A stretch of 64,000 bases of DNA from Bradyrhizobium sp. CCBAU 51765. Lineage in GTDB: Bacteria; Pseudomonadota; Alphaproteobacteria; Rhizobiales; Xanthobacteraceae. The stretch lies in contig NZ_CP030038.1 in assembly GCF_015291725.1 (NCBI RefSeq), positions 8,235,001 through 8,299,000 of the forward strand, written 5' to 3'. Shown here piece by piece: positions 45,646 to 54,572 of the stretch. Made by a program: the position numbers and the translations under genes. Each line of letters starts with the position of its first letter. Position 1 is the stretch's first letter. The notes under the pieces are model-generated. The model was given only the letters and a program-made list of their open reading frames with translations. It ran no database searches and was not told the DNA's origin.

Positions 45646-46837
45646 AGAGCTTTGCTTAATTGGACGCGGGGGAGTGATTGCCGCTGTTGGGCGTTTTTTT
45701 GCGTAGCGTTGGACGTCGGCGGCATCGAAGGTTTGCGCTTTCGTGGTCGACTGATTGGGTTGGGCGGTCATGCGGCAACTCCCGCAGGAGACAACGCCAC
45801 CCATCGTTTGAGATTCATTGCCAGGCAGATCAGGCGCAGATGCGTCTGGTTGCGCGCCCAGCCCAGATAGCGGGCGCGCGCCCAGCGGTAGCTGCCCTTG
45901 AGGCGCGCGAAGACCTGCTCGACCGGTGCGCGGCGCTTTCCCACGGCACCGTTGAAGCGCTTCTGCCGCGCGGTCAGCGGATGATGCTTGTTGGGCCGGA
46001 ACATCAGTCGCGGCTTGATGCCTCGCGCGCGCAGGCCGCTACGGCGCTCGTGCTTGTCATAGGCCTGGTCGGCATAGACCGCCTTCTCATCACCACAGAC
46101 CAACTCGTCGGCGGGCACCGTATCGTTGACCGCAGCATCGGTCAGCTTGCTGCGGCGGATGATTGCCGAGCCCTGGTCGATGCCAACATGGGCCTTGTAG
46201 CCGAAGTATCGTTTGCCGCCCTTCTTGGTCCATCGCGCATCCGGATCGCGCTTGCTGTTGACCAGTTTGCTCGGCGCCCGACCGTCCGGGCCGGGGGGCT
46301 GCGGCTCCTCTGGTGGCTTCGGCGGCTTCACCGCCGCCGGGATCAGGCTCGCGTCGATTAGTGTACCCCGCCGCACCACCAGCCCATGCGCATCGATCTG
46401 GCGCAGAATCTCACCGAACAGCCTCTCGTCCAGGCCGGCCCGCTGCAAACTGTCGCGGAAGCGCCAGATCGTGGCGTGATCGGGTGTCTCATCGCCGAGC
46501 ACAAAGCCGCAGAAATCGCGGAATGAGGCGCGGTCATCAAGCGCCTCTTCAAGCTCCGGATCGGACAGCCCGTACCATTGCTGCAGCAACAGCGCCTTGA
46601 ACATCACCAGCCGCGGATAGGCCGGCGCCCCACGCTCCGGTTCCGGCAGACCGCCTAGCACGCCCCCTACCGCTGCCCAATCGACCAAGTCCCCAATCCG
46701 TCTCAGCACCGGATTGCCTTTTCCCCGTCGCGACACCAGCGCGTCCGCAAAGCTCGGTTGTCCAACCTGTCGATAGGCCATTCCCGTCCTCCCTCAGCGG
46801 TCTAGGGAATCGCAGATTCGCGAATATGCAAAGCTCT
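45646..46837 (-). mobile_element. IS5-family insertion sequence inserted in a REP hairpin
   Basis: The element of about 1.19 kb is bounded by AGAGCTTTGC and GCAAAGCTCT, perfect 10-bp terminal inverted repeats. Both sides are flanked by CGCAAGCG (45638-45645 and 46838-46845), a possible 8-bp target duplication. Because the target is palindromic, boundaries with longer inverted repeats and a 2-, 4- or 6-bp duplication are equally possible. Removing the element plus one flank restores an intact CCCTCTCCCGCAAGCGGGAG hairpin. It carries a single transposase gene. Confidence 0.85.
45768..46781 (-). CDS. IS5-family transposase
   Basis: A 337-residue DDE transposase. The N-terminal DUF772-type domain has LVMFKALLLQQWYGLSDPEL, typical of the IS5 subgroup. 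The catalytic residues are visible as D in GTLIDASLIP, D in AVYADQAYDK and E in RAPVEQVFARLK, which shows the R(3)E(6)K signature. The frame is complete with no stop, so the element may be active. It binds the element ends and catalyses cut-and-paste transposition. Confidence 0.93.
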   Translation of the reverse strand: MAYRQVGQPSFADALVSRRGKGNPVLRRIGDLVDWAAVGGVLGGLPEPERGAPAYPRLVMFKALLLQQWYGLSDPELEEALDDRASFRDFCGFVLGDETPDHATIWRFRDSLQRAGLDERLFGEILRQIDAHGLVVRRGTLIDASLIPAAVKPPKPPEEPQPPGPDGRAPSKLVNSKRDPDARWTKKGGKRYFGYKAHVGIDQGSAIIRRSKLTDAAVNDTVPADELVCGDEKAVYADQAYDKHERRSGLRARGIKPRLMFRPNKHHPLTARQKRFNGAVGKRRAPVEQVFARLKGSYRWARARYLGWARNQTHLRLICLAMNLKRWVALSPAGVAA

Positions 46838-46976
46838 CGCAAGCGGGAGAGGGAGCGCACCTCCATCGTTGCGCGGGCAAGTCTCATTTCATCGCGCTTT
46901 AGTCCGGACCGGTTGAATATTCCCCGGCGGATTGCCGGCCGAAAGGCCGCTATCTTCTTGTGTACGAGCGACGAGG

Positions 46977-47741
46977 CTATGCCGGCAGGAAGAGCGCAAA
47001 AGGCTCCTCCACCGTGCGACGCAGGTGCTTCCGGTACAGCTCATAGTTGGCATCGCCGACGGCGACCCGTCCCAACGACGGCTTCGCGATATTCCTGATC
47101 GGCACATAGGCGATGGGCGCGGCGATCGGCGTGAGCTGGGAGCCGGGGCCGGCGCGGAGCGTCGAGATGATGCCGTACATCTCGCCGGCAACGGTCGGCC
47201 GCGACACCGTGATCACGCGATGCTGGCCGTGCTTGATGATGACGAGGTAGATGAAGCCGGACTGATGGGGAACGGCGACCTCGCCGGTGTGCTCGTAGGC
47301 GGCGTCTGTCCGATCGCCCTCGCGGAAGACCAGTGAAGAGACTTTCGGCTCCCAGGCGATCTCGGTGCGATAGGCGAAGATCGCATCCTTGTCGCCGAAC
47401 GACGGCCGCAGGGTGATGTAGACGTCCTCGAGCCAGGTCACGGCGCGATGCGCATAGGAGCCGAGGCTGTCGGGCGCGACGTCGTTCGCCGCCGGAGGCG
47501 TCACCACGATGGCACTTTTGCGCAAGGAGACGCCCAGCGCCTGCTCCAGCCGGACCGTCGTCGCCAGCGTGAACGGCCGGCGGCCGCCGAGCACTTTCTC
47601 CAGCGTCGACAGGCTGAGCTTGGCCTGCTCGGCCAGCGCCTGCCGGGAGATCCGGCGTCTGGCCAGCTCTTCGCGAATGGTCTCCGCGATCTCGCGGCTC
47701 TGCTCGTCCGAAAGCTGCTTGTCGGCCTGCATTTGCATCAT
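46977..47741 (-). CDS. XRE-family helix-turn-helix regulator with C-terminal sensing-like domain
   Basis: A 254-residue protein. Residues about 12-70 are an XRE-type helix-turn-helix (IREELARRRISRQALAEQAK, LSTLEKVLGG, TLATTVRLEQAL). The remaining 170 residues form a domain I do not recognise, with SFGDKDAIFAYRTEIAWEP and a repeated aromatic pattern that suggests a beta-rich ligand domain. ATG 47741 is chosen with AGGG upstream. The gene is divergent from the sortase-substrate gene, with 183 bases between them, so it may control that gene. Confidence 0.8.
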   Translation of the reverse strand: MMQMQADKQLSDEQSREIAETIREELARRRISRQALAEQAKLSLSTLEKVLGGRRPFTLATTVRLEQALGVSLRKSAIVVTPPAANDVAPDSLGSYAHRAVTWLEDVYITLRPSFGDKDAIFAYRTEIAWEPKVSSLVFREGDRTDAAYEHTGEVAVPHQSGFIYLVIIKHGQHRVITVSRPTVAGEMYGIISTLRAGPGSQLTPIAAPIAYVPIRNIAKPSLGRVAVGDANYELYRKHLRRTVEEPFALFLPA

Positions 47742-47924
47742 CAACCCTGCCCTGGGAGCGCCATTCTAGCAGGGCGGACAAACCAGCACAAAACCGCACA
47801 TGGCCGCCCGGCGACGGCCTGCTCGCGCCGGCCGCGGCGGAACATTGCAGATCATTCTGCTCGCGAAATCAGCCTCTCCAGGCCGATCCTGAGGGCCAGC
47901 AAACAGCCAACGGGAGCAGGCCAA

Positions 47925-50189
47925 ATGGAAACCTACGACGCAGCCGACAGTGACGAACACCCCCTGCTGGGCCGGCTGATCAAGCTCGGATTATTCCTCC
48001 TCGCGCAGGGCGTCGCGGTGATGCTGGTGGCCTTCGTGGCCCTGCTGGTGAGCTTCGGGACGGGCTGGTCGGCAACAGCCGAGCAGGCCAGCCTCCTCCA
48101 ACCTGGCGAGGCACGGTCGGGCAGCCTGCTCCTGAAGGACGACGGCGCCACCACCGAGGCGATCCGTCTCGGCACCGACATCGACATCACCGTGTCGGGT
48201 CCGACGCTGCGCGCCCGCGTCACGCAACTGTTCCGCAATCCAACCAAGGACTGGGTCGCGGCCACCTATGTCTATCCGCTCGCGGCCAATGGTGCCGTCG
48301 ACACGCTGAAGATGGTGGTTGGCGACCACGTCATCGTCGGCGACATCAAGGAGCGGCAGCAAGCCCGCGTGATCTACGAGCAGGCGCGAAGCGCCGGGCA
48401 GAAGGCGGCGCTCACCGAGCAGGAGCGCCCCAACATCTTTACCAATTCGGTCGCCAATATCGGTCCCGGCGAGACCGTGCTGGTGCAGATCGAGTATCAG
48501 GAGCCGGTGCATCAAGCCGGCGACGAATATTCGCTCCGCGTGCCGCTGGTGGTCGCGCCGCGCTACAATCCGGCGCCGATCGTGCAGAGCGTCGACTTCC
48601 GCAAGGACGGCTCGGGGTGGGGCGCAGCGACGTCTGATCCGGTTCCGGATCGCGACCGCATCTCGCCGCCTGTGCTGGATCCCGCCAGACATGCGCCGGT
48701 CAACCCGACCAACATCATAGTGCGTCTGAAGGCCGGCTTTGCGCTCGGCGAGGTCAGGAGCCACCACCATAACGTCAAGGTCGAGAGTCCTGACAACACG
48801 ACGCGTATCGTCACGCTCGCTGATGGCGCCGTCCCCGCCGATCGCGATTTCGAGCTGACCTGGAAGCCGGCCGCCTGGATGGCGCCGTCCGTCGGACTGT
48901 TCCGCGAGCATGTCGGCGATTCCGATTACCTGCTCGCCTTCGTCACTCCGCCCGCCGTCGAGCAGGCAACGCAGAAGCCGCTGCCCCGCGAGGTGGTGTT
49001 CGTGATCGACAATTCCGGATCGATGGGCGGCACCTCCATCGTTCAGGCCAAGGCGAGCCTGCTCTATGCCCTCGGCCGGCTCCAGCTGAATGACCGCTTC
49101 AACGTGATCCGTTTCGACGACACCATGGACGTGCTGTTTCCGGCTTCGGTGCCGGCGGATGCCGCGCATGTCGGCGAGGCGACCTCATTCGTCAGCGCCT
49201 TGCAGGCGCGCGGCGGCACCGAGATGGTGCCGGCGATGCGCGCTGCGCTCGCCGACAAGATCAGCGACAGCAGCATGGTCCGCCAGGTCGTGTTCCTGAC
49301 CGATGGCGCGATCGGCAACGAGCAGCAATTGTTCGAGACGATCACGGCCATGCGCGGCCGTTCGCGCGTGTTCATGGTCGGCATCGGCTCGGCGCCCAAC
49401 ACCCACCTGATGACGCGCGCCGCCGAGCTCGGCCGCGGCGCCTTCACCCATATCGGCTCCGTCGAGCAGGTCGAGGAGCGCATGCGCGGCCTGTTCGCCA
49501 AGCTGGAGAATCCGGCGGTGACCGGCCTCACCGCGCGATTCTCGGACGCCAAGGCCGACATCACCCCGGCGATCATTCCGGACGTCTATCGTGACGAGCC
49601 GCTGGTGCTGGCGGCCAGGCTCGACAAGCTTGCGGGCTCACTTGAAATCAAGGGACGCGTCGGCGATCGCCCGTGGTCGGTGACGCTGCCGCTGCAAAGC
49701 GCCGCTGAAGGCAAGGGCCTGTCAAAGCTCTGGGCCAAGCGCAAGATCGGCGATGCCGAAGTGGCGCGCACCATGCGCGAGATGACGCCCGAAGAATCCG
49801 ACAAGGCGATCCTGGCGCTGGCGCTCGACCATCAGATCGTCACGCGGCTGACCAGCCTCGTTGCGGTCGACAGGACGCCGAGCCGGCCCGAAGGCGAGCC
49901 GCTCAGGCTCAGCGACTTGCCGATCAATCTGCCCGCCGGCTGGGATTTCGAGAAGGTGTTCGGCGAACGCCCGCACCTGACGCCGACACAGCTGCGCGAA
50001 CGCCATGCCGACGCGCACAACCAACCGTCAGCGAGGCAACCGAAACCCGCGGCACCCGACACGATCCGCCTACCAAAGACTGCCACCTCGGCCGAACTGA
50101 ATATGATCGCAGGCCTGATCCTGATCGTGCTCGCCCTGATCCTGTTCGTGTTCAACCGGCGTCGGCGCTTGCTCACCGACGCCGCTTGA
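47925..50189 (+). CDS. Sortase-target protein with VIT and vWA domains (marine proteobacterial type)
   Basis: A 754-residue surface or periplasmic protein. A hydrophobic N-terminal segment (about residues 20-46) acts as signal anchor. A VIT domain follows at about 55-190 (VTQLFRNPTKDWVAATYVYPL), then a von Willebrand A domain with an intact MIDAS site: VIDNSGSMGG, GGTEMVP and LTDGAIGN. The C terminus has a sortase-type signal LPKTAT, a hydrophobic helix and RRRR. In the classic motif LPXTG a glycine stands where Ala is found here. It is followed by its presumed sortase. ATG 47925 has GGGAGCAGG upstream. Confidence 0.88.
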   Translation: METYDAADSDEHPLLGRLIKLGLFLLAQGVAVMLVAFVALLVSFGTGWSATAEQASLLQPGEARSGSLLLKDDGATTEAIRLGTDIDITVSGPTLRARVTQLFRNPTKDWVAATYVYPLAANGAVDTLKMVVGDHVIVGDIKERQQARVIYEQARSAGQKAALTEQERPNIFTNSVANIGPGETVLVQIEYQEPVHQAGDEYSLRVPLVVAPRYNPAPIVQSVDFRKDGSGWGAATSDPVPDRDRISPPVLDPARHAPVNPTNIIVRLKAGFALGEVRSHHHNVKVESPDNTTRIVTLADGAVPADRDFELTWKPAAWMAPSVGLFREHVGDSDYLLAFVTPPAVEQATQKPLPREVVFVIDNSGSMGGTSIVQAKASLLYALGRLQLNDRFNVIRFDDTMDVLFPASVPADAAHVGEATSFVSALQARGGTEMVPAMRAALADKISDSSMVRQVVFLTDGAIGNEQQLFETITAMRGRSRVFMVGIGSAPNTHLMTRAAELGRGAFTHIGSVEQVEERMRGLFAKLENPAVTGLTARFSDAKADITPAIIPDVYRDEPLVLAARLDKLAGSLEIKGRVGDRPWSVTLPLQSAAEGKGLSKLWAKRKIGDAEVARTMREMTPEESDKAILALALDHQIVTRLTSLVAVDRTPSRPEGEPLRLSDLPINLPAGWDFEKVFGERPHLTPTQLRERHADAHNQPSARQPKPAAPDTIRLPKTATSAELNMIAGLILIVLALILFVFNRRRRLLTDAA

Positions 50190-50215
50190 GAGAGGAGCCC
50201 CCAACTCCTCTGTCA

Positions 50216-50266
50216 GCGCGCGCGGCTGCCCGTCCCCTACAAACGGCCGCGCGCGCCTTTTTCTTT
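50216..50266 (+). terminator. GC-rich hairpin with T-rich tail after the sortase-target gene
   Basis: GCGCGCGCGGC and GCCGCGCGCGC form an 11-bp perfect stem with a 19-base loop, followed by CTTTTTCTTT. It would partly separate the target gene from the sortase gene. Confidence 0.65.
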
Positions 50267-50270
50267 GAAG

Positions 50271-50348
50271 GTCATTGCGAGCGTAGCGAAGCAATCCAGC
50301 CTGCCTCCGCGGAAAGTCTCTGGATTGCTTCGCTTCGCTCGCAATGAC
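50271..50348. repeat. Palindromic repeat GTCATTGCGAGCG...CGCTCGCAATGAC
   Basis: Outer arms GTCATTGCGAGCG and CGCTCGCAATGAC are perfect, with AGCGAAGCAATCCAG/CTGGATTGCTTCGCT inside. It ends close to the sortase start and lies between two cooperating genes. Confidence 0.8.
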
Positions 50349-50361
50349 GGGTGTGGAGACA

Positions 50362-50931
50362 ATGCACCGCCTCATCTCCCCTCTGGTCTTGGTACTCGTC
50401 GGCCTCTTCCTGTTCGGAGACGGCGCCTACATCCACGCCAAGGCATGGCTCGCGCAGGTGCTGCTGGAGCGGGCGTTCGACCGAAGCATTGCGACGGGAC
50501 AGGCAGTGAAGCCATGGTCGTGGGCCGACACATGGCCGGTCGCGCGGATCGAGGTCAAGCGGATCGGTGCCAGCGCCATCGTGCTGGAAGGCGCGAGCGG
50601 ACAGGCGCTCGCTTTTGGCCCCGGCCATATCCACCAAACGGCTGATGCGGGTGAACGCGGGATTGCGGTCTATGCCGCCCATCGCGACACTCATTTCCGC
50701 TTCCTGCGGAATGTCATCATTGGTGACATCATCGATGTCACAGGTCGCGACGGTCGACATTTCAGCTATCGCGCGGATTCCTCGGCCGTGGTCCGTTTCG
50801 ATGCATCGGGCATCGACGCCACGACACAGGGCTTCGAGCTTGTTCTCGCGACCTGCTGGCCATTCGACGCCGTCACCTCCGGCCCCGAGCGCTATGTCCT
50901 GCATGCAACATTGGTTGGAGCCGACAGGTAG
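50362..50931 (+). CDS. Class GN sortase (marine proteobacterial sortase)
   Basis: A 189-residue transpeptidase. The N-terminal helix (residues about 3-22) anchors it in the inner membrane. The catalytic His is in AAHRDTHFRFL, the nucleophilic Cys in LATCWPF, and the assisting Arg in GPERYVLH, so the Cys-His-Arg triad is complete. ATG 50362 is preferred over 50344, which lies inside the palindromic repeat; a GGAGAC precedes it. Together with the upstream target it forms a one-enzyme, one-substrate dyad. In a Gram-negative cell the acceptor to which it links the target is not established. Confidence 0.87.
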   Translation: MHRLISPLVLVLVGLFLFGDGAYIHAKAWLAQVLLERAFDRSIATGQAVKPWSWADTWPVARIEVKRIGASAIVLEGASGQALAFGPGHIHQTADAGERGIAVYAAHRDTHFRFLRNVIIGDIIDVTGRDGRHFSYRADSSAVVRFDASGIDATTQGFELVLATCWPFDAVTSGPERYVLHATLVGADR

Positions 50932-51071
50932 ATCACTCACCGAGCTGACGACACGCGCCAGCGTCGCTCATTCCACCGTACGGCATACCACCCCCAAGGT
51001 TGCCACTCCGAAGGACTCGCCATAGAACGGGGTGGCACTCGACCAAGAAGAACAACAGGTGAGATCACGGC

Positions 51072-53288
51072 ATGGAAGCCCAGGTGTCTGCTGCGTCCGC
51101 GTTCCATCCATGGTCTCCACCGTCCGATGCCAGCGACATCGTCAGGGGCATCCACGCCATGCTGCACCCGCGCAACATCGTGCTGGTGGGCGCAACCGAC
51201 AAGCCCGGCAATTATGCCGAGCGCATCTGGAACAATCTGGTCAAATACGGTTTCGAGGGCGGTCTCTATCCGGTCAACGCCAAGCGCGACGCCATCTGGG
51301 GCGTCCCCTGCTACAAGGATTTTGCGAGCCTTCCCGAGAAGCCCGATCACGTCCTGGTGCTGGTGCCGGCGCGCTTCGCTGTGCAAGTGATCCGGGACGC
51401 CGCCGCGGCCGGCGCGCGTTCGGCCACCATCGTCACCTCGGGATTCAGCGAGTTGCAGGATGACGAAAGCCAGAAGCTCGCCGCCGAACTGCAGGCGGCC
51501 GTGCGCGAGACGGGCCTTGCCGTCACCGGCCCGAACTGCCTCGGTAATCTCAGCGCCGGCGAAAAGCTCTTCACCAACATCGACGATCGAATCGTCACCA
51601 TGGAACAGGGCGCGGTGGCGATTGCCGGGCAATCGGGCGCGATCGTCATGGCGATCCGCCAGGCGCTGGAGGATCGCGGCGTCGGGGTCGGCTACATGGT
51701 GACGACAGGCAACGAGGCCGGGCTCGAGACGCCCGACCTGATGCGCTATTTCGCAGAGGATCCGAGCATCAAGGTGATCGTCGTCTACCTCGAAGGCGTG
51801 CGCAATACCAAGGCCTTTCGCGACGCCTGCAAGGCGGCGCGCGCCGCGAGCAAACCCGTGATCGCGCTCAAGCTCGGTGCATCCGAGGGCGGCCGCGCCG
51901 CGGCGATGGCGCATACCGGCGCGCTCGCGGGCTCGATCGAGACGTTCGACGCCCTCGCAACGCGTGAAGGCGTCATCCGGGTCGGCGGGCTCGACGAGCT
52001 GATCGAAACCACCGAATGCTTCGTGCACGCTGCCGTGCCCAAAGGCGGCCGGCTTGCCGCCGTCACGCTCTCCGGCGGCAAGCGCGGCATGCTGATCGAC
52101 GCATTCTATGCCGCAGGCCTGAATTTCGCGCCGCTGAGCCCGCATGTCAGCTCGGAGCTGGCGAAGATGCTAGGTCCCGGCTCGATCGTCGGCAATCCGC
52201 TCGACGCCGGCTTTGCCGCGGTCGTCGACCCCTCCGTCTATATGAGGTCGATCAAGCTGATGATCGACGACCCCGATATCGACATCGTCATCGTCGATGC
52301 CGAACTGCCGAAGACGCCGCACGAGCTGCGCGAGCGCAACTTGCGCATCGTCAACGAGATGGCAGGCCAGGCCGGCAAGCCGGTGATCTATATCAGTGCG
52401 ATGTCGATCGGCTTCACCGAGTACACCAAGGACTTGCGCAAGTCGCTGCCGCATCTTGCGGTCATGCAGGGCATGGACCGTGCGGTGACCGCGATCAGGT
52501 CGCTGCTCGACTACGCGAAGCTGCGCAAGGAGGTGCCCGACATCGTCTCGAGCTCGAAGCCCGCCGCGCGCGCCGTGCTGGAGAAGACGTTGAAATCGGC
52601 GACTGGCGCCGCACTCGACGAGGTCGCCTCGAAGAAGCTCCTCAAGGCTTACGGCATTCCGATCTCGAAGGAGGCGATCGCACAGACGGCGGCTGAAGCG
52701 GTGAAAATTGCGAAGCAGATCGGATTCCCGGTCGTGGCAAAGGTCGTCAGCGCCGAGATCCTGCACAAGTCCGACATTGGCGGCGTGGTGCTGAATCTCA
52801 ACAGCGCGGCCGAGGTGAAGAAGGCCTTCGCCGACATCACCGCGCGGGTCAGGAAGCTGAAGGGCAAGCCGAAGCTCGACGGCATCCTGATCGCGCAGCA
52901 GGTCAAGGCCGAGCTCGAACTCGTGGTCGGCGCCTCGCTCGATGCCGAGATGGGGCCTGTCGTGCTGTTCGGCACCGGCGGCGTCGACATCGAGCTGATG
53001 AAGGACGTCGCCCTCGCCGGCGCGCCGCTGGACGAGGCCGAGGCACGGCTCCTGATCGGCCGCACCAAGGCCGGCATCAAGATGCGAGGCTATCGCGGCA
53101 GGCCGGCCTTGCACGAGGCCTCGGCGGTGAAGGCGCTGGTCGGCCTCTCCAACCTGATCGCGGATGCCGGTGACCGGATCGCCTCGATCGACATCAACCC
53201 GTTCCTGATCAACACCAGGACGGGCGTGGCCGTCGATGCCCTGATCGTGCTGAACAATGCTGCGGCAAGGCGCGCGGCTGGACATTGA
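51072..53288 (+). CDS. ADP-forming acyl-CoA synthetase (acetate-CoA ligase family)
   Basis: A 738-residue single-chain enzyme converting an acid, CoA and ATP to acyl-CoA, ADP and phosphate. The order is CoA-binding domain (LHPRNIVLVGATDKPG), two succinyl-CoA-ligase-like domains with AIAGQSGAIV and the phosphorylatable His in MAHTGALAG, then an ATP-grasp domain from about residue 510 (AYGIPISKEAIAQ, PVVAKVVSAEILHKSD, GTGGVDIELMKDV). All parts are fused in one chain. The acyl substrate is unknown and no neighbour specifies it. Confidence 0.9.
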   Translation: MEAQVSAASAFHPWSPPSDASDIVRGIHAMLHPRNIVLVGATDKPGNYAERIWNNLVKYGFEGGLYPVNAKRDAIWGVPCYKDFASLPEKPDHVLVLVPARFAVQVIRDAAAAGARSATIVTSGFSELQDDESQKLAAELQAAVRETGLAVTGPNCLGNLSAGEKLFTNIDDRIVTMEQGAVAIAGQSGAIVMAIRQALEDRGVGVGYMVTTGNEAGLETPDLMRYFAEDPSIKVIVVYLEGVRNTKAFRDACKAARAASKPVIALKLGASEGGRAAAMAHTGALAGSIETFDALATREGVIRVGGLDELIETTECFVHAAVPKGGRLAAVTLSGGKRGMLIDAFYAAGLNFAPLSPHVSSELAKMLGPGSIVGNPLDAGFAAVVDPSVYMRSIKLMIDDPDIDIVIVDAELPKTPHELRERNLRIVNEMAGQAGKPVIYISAMSIGFTEYTKDLRKSLPHLAVMQGMDRAVTAIRSLLDYAKLRKEVPDIVSSSKPAARAVLEKTLKSATGAALDEVASKKLLKAYGIPISKEAIAQTAAEAVKIAKQIGFPVVAKVVSAEILHKSDIGGVVLNLNSAAEVKKAFADITARVRKLKGKPKLDGILIAQQVKAELELVVGASLDAEMGPVVLFGTGGVDIELMKDVALAGAPLDEAEARLLIGRTKAGIKMRGYRGRPALHEASAVKALVGLSNLIADAGDRIASIDINPFLINTRTGVAVDALIVLNNAAARRAAGH

Positions 53289-53478
53289 AGTGCGGCAGGG
53301 TGGATCAGCGCAGCGTGATCCCAGACCGATCCATCCACACGCGAGGCGTCGGCAGTTTGCGTTTCCGCCTTGGCGGCTGCGGCGGGCGAGTCGTTAACCC
53401 GCCCGCTCTAATTTGACGGCCAAAGCTCCATCCAGGCTCCTTCCAACTTCACCGCTTTGGCCGTAGAATCGTCCCTGC

Positions 53479-54297
53479 ATGGCGCGCGCGAGCAATCTTG
53501 TGATCGGAACGGCAACGCTGGCGGCGATCGCCGTGGCGTTCGGCGGCCTGCTCGGCGTGCAGAAATGGCGCACCATCCAGAGCCGCAGCCAGTTGCGCGT
53601 GGTATTCGAGGGTGGTTCCGCCAGCGGCCTGCGCCGCGGTGGCCCGGTCAATTTCGACGGCGTGCCCGCCGGCCAGATCCTGTCGATCAAGCTCGATAGC
53701 CCCCGCAGGATCGTGGCGCTGGTGATGCTCGACAACACCGCACCGATCCGCAAGGACACCGTGGCAGGCATCGAGTTCCAAGGCCTCACCGGCGTTGCCG
53801 CGATCTCGCTGATCGGCGGCGCGCCCTCCGCGCCGCCGGTGCCGCTGGACACGGACGGCATTCCCGTGCTGACGGCCGATCTCAGCGACGCCGAATCCAT
53901 CGTCGAAACGCTGCACAGCGTCGACCGCACGATCGTGAACAACGCGCCGGCGATCAAGGATGGCCTGCGCACGTTCGAGGGCCACACTGCCGACCTCAGA
54001 GCCAAAGGCGCGGAAATCGATTCGGTCATGAGCAAGGTCGACAGCGCCTTTGCCGGATTCGACAAGGCGGTCGCAAAGATCGAGGGCGTGGTGCCGGGCT
54101 TCGTCGACGGCAAGGCCGACGAGCTCCTGGAGAAGATCCAGGGATTGCACGAGCTTGCCGACACCATGAAGAAGAAGTCGGCGACCTACCTCGAAGACAT
54201 CCGCCGCTCGCTGCTCGACGTCAGCGAGACCGCCAACAAGATGAGCGGGACACCTGCGCCCCCGCGTCCGCCGCGCAGGCCCGAGCAGAAGCGGTAG
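53479..54297 (+). CDS. MlaD/MCE-domain protein, orphan
   Basis: A 272-residue inner-membrane-anchored periplasmic protein. One N-terminal helix (residues about 7-26) is followed by a single MCE domain (LRVVFEGGSASGLRRGGPVN, GVPAGQILSI, GLTGVAAISLIGG) and a long helical tail with VDSAFAGFDKAV, ending in a proline/arginine-rich segment. MCE proteins carry lipids between membranes. No MlaE permease or ATPase gene is nearby, so it must act with components encoded elsewhere or alone. Confidence 0.85.
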   Translation: MARASNLVIGTATLAAIAVAFGGLLGVQKWRTIQSRSQLRVVFEGGSASGLRRGGPVNFDGVPAGQILSIKLDSPRRIVALVMLDNTAPIRKDTVAGIEFQGLTGVAAISLIGGAPSAPPVPLDTDGIPVLTADLSDAESIVETLHSVDRTIVNNAPAIKDGLRTFEGHTADLRAKGAEIDSVMSKVDSAFAGFDKAVAKIEGVVPGFVDGKADELLEKIQGLHELADTMKKKSATYLEDIRRSLLDVSETANKMSGTPAPPRPPRRPEQKR

Positions 54298-54360
54298 TGC
54301 TCTTTCATACCCTCCCCAGCAAGCGCAGGGCGATCGCATTTGGGAGTTTTTCCCTGCGGC

Positions 54361-54490
54361 CATCCTTCGAGACGCCCGCTTTGGGCGGGCTCCTCAGGAT
54401 GAGGGCGGAGTGCGCGGCAGCAGTTTCAACGAGCGCCGATGCTGATTAGCCTCATCCTGAGGAGGCGCGTAAGCGCCGTCTCGAAGGACG
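54361..54490. repeat. Intergenic palindromic repeat (TCATCCTGAGGA type)
   Basis: CATCCTTCGAGACG at the left and CGTCTCGAAGGACG at the right are inverted, with GCTCCTCAGGATGAGG and CCTCATCCTGAGGAGGC between them. It sits between the MCE gene and the convergent amide operon and probably contributes to ending transcription of both. Confidence 0.8.
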
Positions 54491-54572
54491 AGGCGTGCGC
54501 GCAGACCGCCGCCACAAGTCATATGCGATAGCCCTGCCCGGAGGGAGAGGGTAACGCGGCATCCGCGACGGT

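Noticed and set aside
45446..45660. CRISPR-like repeats before the insertion sequence
   Set aside because: The repeats are palindromic, unevenly spaced and unrelated to each other; there are no spacers of constant length and no cas genes.
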